Below, piece after piece: positions 59,111 through 64,000 of a stretch of 64,000 nucleotides of DNA. Both the position numbers and the translations under genes were made by a program. The notes beneath the pieces are model-generated. The model searched no databases. It was given only the letters and a program-made list of their open reading frames with translations, and was not told where the DNA came from. Origin of the DNA: an uncultured Kordiimonas sp. (GTDB lineage: Bacteria; Pseudomonadota; Alphaproteobacteria; Sphingomonadales; Kordiimonadaceae); NCBI GenBank assembly GCA_947503625.1, contig CANNEK010000002.1, forward strand, positions 62,001 through 126,000. The letters run 5' to 3'. How positions within the stretch are numbered: the stretch's first letter is position 1; the number at the start of each line of letters is the position of its first letter.

Positions 59111-59958
59111 AGGTCTGGCATCTTCTGGAAATGTTGGGTGATGGTGCTGATAACCATCTGCAGTCGGGGGGAAGCGCGAAAGGCCTCATGTGTGAGCAAC
59201 CACAAGGCCCAACCCGCATCAGGTAAAACATCTGACATACGCTTCAACCGTGGGTCGGCGTCTCCCATGAAAACAGGCAGGCGCCCTATCCCACCGGCTG
59301 CGATCAGTTCCTGTTTTGCGATAATGTCGTCAGTTCTGATAACGGCTGCGGTTTCCTTCCATGTCACATAGGATTGGGGCAGTTCAACCTCGTCATGACG
59401 AACGATCTGAACAGGTTTTGCCATGTCTGTTTTTTTGCAGCCATACAAAGCGCCGGACAATTTTTTCAGCCGGCGGCCAAACAGGGGATATTGAGGGTCA
59501 GTTCTCAGAATTCTGAGGGCGATATCTGCCTCCCGCGCCTCAAGCTGCTGCAGTTCATATGTTGAACACAAATCAAGTTTGATATCGGGTCGGCGTCGCG
59601 CAATGTCGACCATAACAGAAGCAATAACAGGCGCAATATTGGGAGCCATGGTGATCGTTAAAGGACCGCCCGGTTCCTCCTGAAGTGGCAACACACTCTC
59701 GACTTGCGCAAGCTGGAATTCTGCCGCCTCGGCGGCAACAAGAATTTCGCGCCCAAGCGGTGTAAGAGTGTAAATCCCTTCTGACCGAACAAACAGGCGA
59801 CCACCCAGGTTTTCTTCCAAAGCCTTCAACCGCCGACTTACCGTCGTCCTGTTCACATTTAAGTGTTCGGCAACGCCGTCCAGCGTGCCGATGCGGGAAA
59901 GCGCCAGCAAAACTGGCATTTTTCCCCACATATCATCTATCTGTGCAAATTTGCCCAC
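59107..59958 (-). CDS. LysR family transcriptional regulator
   Basis: Protein of 283 residues. The N-terminal HTH is LLALSRIGTLDGVAEHLNVNRTTVSRRLKALEENLGGRLFVR (about 18-59), followed by the effector domain. GTG 59958 is the long start; ATG 59931 would begin at MWGKMP and is about as likely. It is divergent from the dehalogenase gene and the best candidate for its regulator. Same overall build as the LysR at 56758 but different in sequence. Confidence 0.88.
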   Translation of the reverse strand: MGKFAQIDDMWGKMPVLLALSRIGTLDGVAEHLNVNRTTVSRRLKALEENLGGRLFVRSEGIYTLTPLGREILVAAEAAEFQLAQVESVLPLQEEPGGPLTITMAPNIAPVIASVMVDIARRRPDIKLDLCSTYELQQLEAREADIALRILRTDPQYPLFGRRLKKLSGALYGCKKTDMAKPVQIVRHDEVELPQSYVTWKETAAVIRTDDIIAKQELIAAGGIGRLPVFMGDADPRLKRMSDVLPDAGWALWLLTHEAFRASPRLQMVISTITQHFQKMPDL

Positions 59959-60047
59959 TCAGGTGCAATAACACACATTGACCACACTGAATAGCAATGG
60001 AATTGCTTCAAAACGACAGTTTCAAGCGACTACAGTGAGGACATACA

Positions 60048-61085
60048 ATGAAAATAACACCCACTTTAAAGAGCACCTTCACAGCATCGTTTCTTGTGTT
60101 GCTCGGCATTTTTTCATCGCTGTTTACTACAGCAACCGCGCAAGAGGGCCAAGAGCTGGCGCGCCATGATTTTCCCTATCCGTCAAACTATGTTGAGGTC
60201 CTTGGTTCCCGGATGCACTATGTTGATACAGGCGGTGACGGGTCAGTTGTTGTGATGATCCACGGGCAACCCACATGGTCCTATTTGTGGCGCAATGTGA
60301 TCCCCCACGTGGAGGAAAACCACAGGGTTATTGCCCTTGACCTGATCGGCTTTGGGAAATCGGACAAGCCGGATATCGAATACCGCGCCACCGATCATGC
60401 CCGCTACCTGAAGGGCTTTATGGATGCATTGAAGTTGGACAACATGACACTTGTTGTCCACGATTGGGGCTCGATGCTTGGTTTCGATTTTGCGGCCAAT
60501 AACCCCGAGCGCATAAATGCCATAGCTTTCATGGAAGCGGGGGTGATTACAGCACCGCCAGAACCGCCCTATGGACCGGTGAAAGCGCCGCTTGCAGGCC
60601 CAGAACCAACAGTAATGGAGGGGTTTGCAGAACTGCTGGGACGTATCAAGACACCGGGTCTGGGTGAGGAGATGATCCTTGAAAACAACTTTTTTCTGGA
60701 GCGCCTCGTTCTCCCAAGTTTTGACGGCATGCTGACGGAAGACGAGAAAAACGCATACCGTGAACCGTTCCCGGAGGGGTCAAATCGGCGCCCCATGCTG
60801 CAGTTCCCGCGCGATGTGCCAATAGATGGTAAGAACCCGGCTTACACGCTGGATATGATGCAGAACTACAGCGAGTATCTTTTAAAGCAGCCGAACCTGC
60901 CAAAGCTGCTGCTGCACCTGAGCGAAGGGTTTCTGATTCAGCGCTGGGACGTAGAGTGGATGCGGCGGAACTACCAGGACCTGACAATTCACGATATGGG
61001 CCCGGGCGGCCACTTTATGCAGGAATTTAATCCGGATGGCATTGGCAGGGCGCTCGCCATGTGGATGGAAGACAACAATCTCTAA
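60048..61085 (+). CDS. Exported haloalkane dehalogenase family hydrolase
   Basis: Protein of 345 residues of the alpha/beta hydrolase fold. The nucleophile is Asp139 followed by Trp140 in VVHDWGSMLGFDF, and the oxyanion/halide region HGQPTWSYLWR near 72-82 resembles the HGEPTWSY motif of DhlA-type (HLD-I) dehalogenases. The base is His in MGPGGHFMQE. A signal peptide (FLVLLGIFSSLFTTATAQ) predicts periplasmic location, unusual because most characterised haloalkane dehalogenases are cytoplasmic. Other alpha/beta hydrolases with an Asp nucleophile (epoxide hydrolases, haloacetate dehalogenases) remain possible. RidA follows 20 bp later. Confidence 0.85.
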   Translation: MKITPTLKSTFTASFLVLLGIFSSLFTTATAQEGQELARHDFPYPSNYVEVLGSRMHYVDTGGDGSVVVMIHGQPTWSYLWRNVIPHVEENHRVIALDLIGFGKSDKPDIEYRATDHARYLKGFMDALKLDNMTLVVHDWGSMLGFDFAANNPERINAIAFMEAGVITAPPEPPYGPVKAPLAGPEPTVMEGFAELLGRIKTPGLGEEMILENNFFLERLVLPSFDGMLTEDEKNAYREPFPEGSNRRPMLQFPRDVPIDGKNPAYTLDMMQNYSEYLLKQPNLPKLLLHLSEGFLIQRWDVEWMRRNYQDLTIHDMGPGGHFMQEFNPDGIGRALAMWMEDNNL

Positions 61086-61105
61086 CCGACGAAGAGGAAC
61101 CAACC

Positions 61106-61570
61106 ATGAAAACCCTTTTGATCTCTATCGCTGCCCTTCTTGCCAGCCAAAGTGCGTTTGCCGACGGCAGCCGTCAGGATGCAACGCCGCTGATCCCGGA
61201 AAAATGGCGATCCATATATGATGGCTGGGGTTTTTCGCCTGCCCTCAAAGTAGGGGATACAATTTATGTCTCTGGGATGATTGCCCGTCTGATGGGTGAA
61301 GGCACGTATGAAGAACGTTATGCCAATGGCCTGAGAGATCTTTTTAAAAACCTGGAGGAAATTCTAGCAGAGTCCGGCGCAACGCTCGACGACATTGTGG
61401 AGCTTACCAGTTTCCATACGGACCTGCCGCGCCAGATGGAAACGGCGTTGAAAGTGCGGCGCGAGTTGATGAAGTTGCCACACCCCGCATGGACTGCTGT
61501 CGGCACCAGTTCACTGGCAATCCCGGATGGCCAAACCGAGATAAAATTCACAGTAAAACTTAAAAAATAA
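61106..61570 (+). CDS. Exported RidA family protein
   Basis: Protein of 154 residues: signal peptide (LLISIAALLASQSAFA), then a RidA/YjgF/UK114 domain with the pattern VGDTIYVSGMIARL, NLEEILAESGATLDDIVELTSFHTDL, and HPAWTAVGTSSLAIPDGQTEIKFTV. RidA enzymes hydrolyse reactive imines; the catalytic Arg of the class is not obvious here (the usual 'R..V' near the end is absent), so it may belong to a non-deaminase RidA subgroup. ATG 61106 lies after the dehalogenase stop and the two are probably one operon. Confidence 0.85.
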   Translation: MKTLLISIAALLASQSAFADGSRQDATPLIPEKWRSIYDGWGFSPALKVGDTIYVSGMIARLMGEGTYEERYANGLRDLFKNLEEILAESGATLDDIVELTSFHTDLPRQMETALKVRRELMKLPHPAWTAVGTSSLAIPDGQTEIKFTVKLKK

Positions 61571-61581
61571 CGCAAAAAAAT

Positions 61582-61613
61582 GCGGCGACGGCATCCACAC
61601 ACACCGTCGCCGC
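61582..61613 (-). terminator. Rho-independent terminator for the NTF2-like gene
   Basis: Stem GCGGCGACGG/CCGTCGCCGC, 10 bp, with a 12-base loop. Read on the minus strand the hairpin is followed by a run of seven T, 22 bp after the stop of the gene at 61635. On the plus strand no T run follows, but the stem may also end the RidA transcript weakly. Confidence 0.85.
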
Positions 61614-61634
61614 TACCAGCCCAAAGACAGCAAA

Positions 61635-62138
61635 CTAGTTACGAGGGCCGGTATACTCGCTGGGGATCTCTTGTCCGTAAGTAGGCAGTTGTCTCTGGAG
61701 GGCATTGTAATCAAACATGTCCAGCTGGCGTTTGATCATGCCGTCTTCAAACTCGAGCCAGGTTGTGAAGTGGATTGTCGCCTTTTCCCCGTTATAGGTA
61801 AGAGAAAACAGGCCTTCGAATACGATGAAATTACCTTTTTCAATAATGTTATTGATGTCGAACCGGAAGTTGCCGCCCCAACGTCCTTGCATAATACCAG
61901 TGTAGGTATTCCTGAGTTGCTCTTTGGACGTGAACGTAATCCCGGCTGTCGGGTCGCGGAACGATACGTCTTCCGCATAGAAATCAAGAAACTTCTCCAG
62001 GTCGAACTCATGGTATGCGTCACGCCAGCCAGACAATGCAGGTGGCAACTGCTTTTCTGCCGCAGCGGCAGGCCCCACAAAGCCAACGCTGCACAACACA
62101 ACCAGGGCCAGTATTTTCTTCACAAACTGATTTGCCAT
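61635..62138 (-). CDS. Exported NTF2/SnoaL-like protein
   Basis: Protein of 167 residues with a signal peptide (ILALVVLCSVGFVGPAAA). The NTF2/SnoaL outline is ALSGWRDAYHEFDLEKFLDFYAEDVSFRDPTAG, LRNTYTGIM, and WLEFEDGMIKRQLDMFDYNALQRQL, as in SnoaL-like polyketide cyclases or ketosteroid isomerases. Substrate unknown. The start is ATG 62138 with AGGAAG at good spacing, and the gene has its own terminator. Confidence 0.82.
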   Translation of the reverse strand: MANQFVKKILALVVLCSVGFVGPAAAAEKQLPPALSGWRDAYHEFDLEKFLDFYAEDVSFRDPTAGITFTSKEQLRNTYTGIMQGRWGGNFRFDINNIIEKGNFIVFEGLFSLTYNGEKATIHFTTWLEFEDGMIKRQLDMFDYNALQRQLPTYGQEIPSEYTGPRN

Positions 62139-62368
62139 CTTCCTGCCTTTTATGTCGCTGAGAACTGGCTCATGCATAACGAATTCACGGCATTCCCTCT
62201 AACAAATTGGGACAGACAAACCCAATCAGGTGTTCAAAGAAAACAACAGCAAAGAAACAGCGACATACGCGCGAAAAAATGCAACCCTACAAGGGTGTTT
62301 GTTTGCTCAGCATTAAACAATGCTTAACCCCAAATGCCTAAAAGTTGAGGAGGCAAGCGGAGAAACAA

Positions 62369-63931
62369 ATGACCGACCGATCATCAAAGTTTTTGGTGAG
62401 GATAATGATAGCTACAGCACTTGTTTTGGCCGGTTTTTTTCAAGCTGGCGCTCAGGACAGGACACGACTGCTGTATTTTTCTTCGTTCCCCGAAATTATG
62501 CAAAGCGGTACCGAGCCAGGCCTCGCGGAATTGGCAAGCGCAATTCGCAGCGAGAAAGAAAGAAACCCCAACACCTTTTTTATCCATGGCGGCGCCTCCC
62601 TCGGTCCATCAGTTTTTGGCGCAATGGATAACGGTGCCCACATGGTTGATATCCTGAACGCAATCAACCCCGATATGATGGCCGTTGGCAAACGGGAATT
62701 TTCATACGGTTTCGATAACTTTATCCTGAATGCTCTGTCTGCGACTTTCCCTCTTGTCACAAGCAACCTTGTCGATGCGGCGACCGGATACGGCATTGAA
62801 GCAACCTACCCATCCCTTCTGCTTGATAGCGAAGGTCTTGCGATTGGGGTTATTGTTCTGACCTCGTCGAATTCGGTGATTGAGTATGGTGCAGCACAAG
62901 CCAGCGTGGTTGAAACAGAGGAAGCTGTGCGCAAGGCGGCCCTGTCTTTGCGCGAAGACGACGCGAACGCCATCATACTTCTTGCAGACACAGACTATGA
63001 CGACCTGAGCAGGTTTCAGGCTGGAGGAGTTGTTGACGCCATCTTCTACACGCACAACTTTGGCAATCCACAAACTCTCGATGCGCAAGGTGAATTGATA
63101 AATGAAGGCCCGCTGGACGGCAAGGTCATCGCTCTCGATATCTGGATGTCAAATTCCGTTTCCGGTGACCCTGAGTTGCTCACTGAAGCCTCTTTATTGA
63201 ATTTGTCTGATTTCCCGGCAGCGCCCGACATCGCGTCCATCGTTAGTGACTATCGTCAGCGCCTCGACTTGCTTTTGGGGCCGGGAATAGCGATATCGAC
63301 AGGCGCGTTCGACACCCTGAGGGACAATATAAGGTCCAGGGAAAATGCTTTTGCCAATCTGGTTACGGACGCCCTTCGCATGCAGGTTGAGGCAGAGGTG
63401 ATGCTCTTGAACGGTGGCTCCATTCGGGGCAACACGACATATCCTGCCAGCCATGAAATCAGCCGGGGCGACATCCAGAAAGAATTGCCCTTCGGGAATA
63501 AAACAGCCTTGCTGAACCTGAAGGGCAGCGACCTTCTGGCCGCATTGGAACACGGCGTGGATTGCGGCTTGCGCGGCGACGGCTGCTTTATCCACTTCAG
63601 CAATCTGTCAGTAGAATATGATCCACGTCTGCCTATGGGCGAACGTGTCTCATCGGTCATGATCGCAGGCGAACCCCTCGACCCCGATCGTTTATACCGC
63701 ACCGCTGTCAGTGATTTCATGGCAATGGGGAACGATGGATACACCATGCTGGCAAATAGTGAACGTCTGTACAGCGCAGGCACCAACAGGCTGCTTTGGA
63801 ATGTGGTGGCAGAGTATGTTGAACGCATAGAAACATTTGAACCCGCAATAGACGGACGGCTTGTTAATATAGCATCATCAAATACTTCTCGGCTCACGCC
63901 CGCTGGCTCACGCGTTTCGGTGGAAAATTGA
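62369..63931 (+). CDS. 5'-nucleotidase family protein with degenerate metal site
   Basis: Protein of 520 residues with an export signal (TALVLAGFFQAGAQ). The fold order is that of UshA-type 5'-nucleotidases: metallophosphatase domain (about 30-300) and 5'-nucleotidase C-terminal domain (about 310-500, e.g. VMLLNGGSIRGNTTYP, ISRGDIQKELPFGNKTALL, DFMAMGNDGYTML). But the metal ligands are largely replaced: the usual DxH is FSSF at 37-40, GGD is GGA at 74-76, GNHE is GKRE at 107-110, and the later ATH/GGH sites are ADT and YTH. The C-terminal nucleotide domain looks intact. It is probably catalytically dead or altered, a binding protein rather than a phosphatase. ATG 62369 is preferred. Confidence 0.82.
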   Translation: MTDRSSKFLVRIMIATALVLAGFFQAGAQDRTRLLYFSSFPEIMQSGTEPGLAELASAIRSEKERNPNTFFIHGGASLGPSVFGAMDNGAHMVDILNAINPDMMAVGKREFSYGFDNFILNALSATFPLVTSNLVDAATGYGIEATYPSLLLDSEGLAIGVIVLTSSNSVIEYGAAQASVVETEEAVRKAALSLREDDANAIILLADTDYDDLSRFQAGGVVDAIFYTHNFGNPQTLDAQGELINEGPLDGKVIALDIWMSNSVSGDPELLTEASLLNLSDFPAAPDIASIVSDYRQRLDLLLGPGIAISTGAFDTLRDNIRSRENAFANLVTDALRMQVEAEVMLLNGGSIRGNTTYPASHEISRGDIQKELPFGNKTALLNLKGSDLLAALEHGVDCGLRGDGCFIHFSNLSVEYDPRLPMGERVSSVMIAGEPLDPDRLYRTAVSDFMAMGNDGYTMLANSERLYSAGTNRLLWNVVAEYVERIETFEPAIDGRLVNIASSNTSRLTPAGSRVSVEN

Positions 63932-63935
63932 CCTG

Positions 63936-64000
63936 ATGACCAGTGCAGACCCAGTAGTGCAGAGAACCCGTTTTGGTCTTGGCTTCAAGATCAAAGCCGT
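63936..64000 (+). CDS. Partial ORF at the window edge
   Basis: An ATG four bases after the previous stop opens a frame (MTSADPVVQRTRFGLGF...) that runs off the window end after 21 codons. The closeness suggests an operon with the 5'-nucleotidase-like gene. Too short to identify, and the ribosome site is not clear. Confidence 0.3.
   Translation, partial: MTSADPVVQRTRFGLGFKIKA

Overview
The window is chromosomal DNA of an alphaproteobacterium. The best pointer is the block 7516-19765: a small conserved ORF, dcd, murA, DUF2948, hisG, hisD, UPF0262, a low-molecular-weight phosphatase, infA, maf, an RNase E/G, yacG and tRNA-Phe. This order recurs across alphaproteobacteria. The many exported hydrolases and redox enzymes, the SulP transporter and the FAD-dependent halogenase fit a heterotrophic, probably marine, bacterium. 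A Kordiimonadales-like host is my guess, not shown by the sequence.

Layout. 1-7324: a DUF2807 exported protein, DUF2794, a soluble hybrid histidine kinase, a CorA-topology membrane protein, and an overlapping pair made of a CphA-like ATP-grasp ligase and a FolC-like Mur ligase, then tRNA-Thr(GGT). 7516-19765: the core block above, interrupted by a tryptophan-halogenase-family flavoprotein and a DUF885 peptidase-like protein on the opposite strand. 19766-29195: an AT-rich integrated element of about 9.4 kb in the 3' end of tRNA-Phe(GAA). It is bounded by a perfect 47-bp direct repeat and carries a tyrosine integrase, an AlpA-like regulator, a RepA-like ATPase and a defence-type cargo: a C5 cytosine methyltransferase, a GHKL (MutL/MORC-like) ATPase, a methyltransferase-like protein of unknown function, and a small XRE regulator with a C-box like those of restriction-modification controller proteins. 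29195-36450: a graveyard of partial tRNA-Phe 3' ends, each followed by its own terminator, at 29320, 29452, 30887 and (decayed) 36366. They separate a lone aminotransferase gene and a block with a degenerate nucleotidyltransferase-like protein, an XRE protein, a PsiE-like protein, a LytS/LytTR two-component system and an MBL-fold enzyme. This suggests repeated insertion at one tRNA gene.

36500-64000: mostly exported or metabolic genes in small units. These include a Tat-exported molybdopterin hydroxylase with a short, cysteine-poor ferredoxin-like partner; a PepSY membrane protein; a DUF305/LVIVD protein; a YkgJ protein; a renalase-like flavoprotein; DUF2805; an S9 peptidase; nicotinamide phosphoribosyltransferase; a TetR/GNAT pair behind a perfect palindromic operator; an aspartoacylase-like hydrolase; a serine hydrolase beside a ToxR-like regulator; a SulP transporter with a universal stress protein; two LysR regulators framing an NTF2-like protein and a dehydrogenase; an exported haloalkane dehalogenase with an exported RidA; an NTF2-like exported protein; and a 5'-nucleotidase-family protein whose metallophosphatase ligands are almost all replaced.

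The strongest candidate for an undescribed system is the XRE (C-box) - GHKL ATPase - methyltransferase-like operon with its convergent C5 methyltransferase. I found no recognisable endonuclease there. Second is the split ATP-grasp/Mur-ligase pair. All assignments come from reading the sequence by eye; no database search was run.
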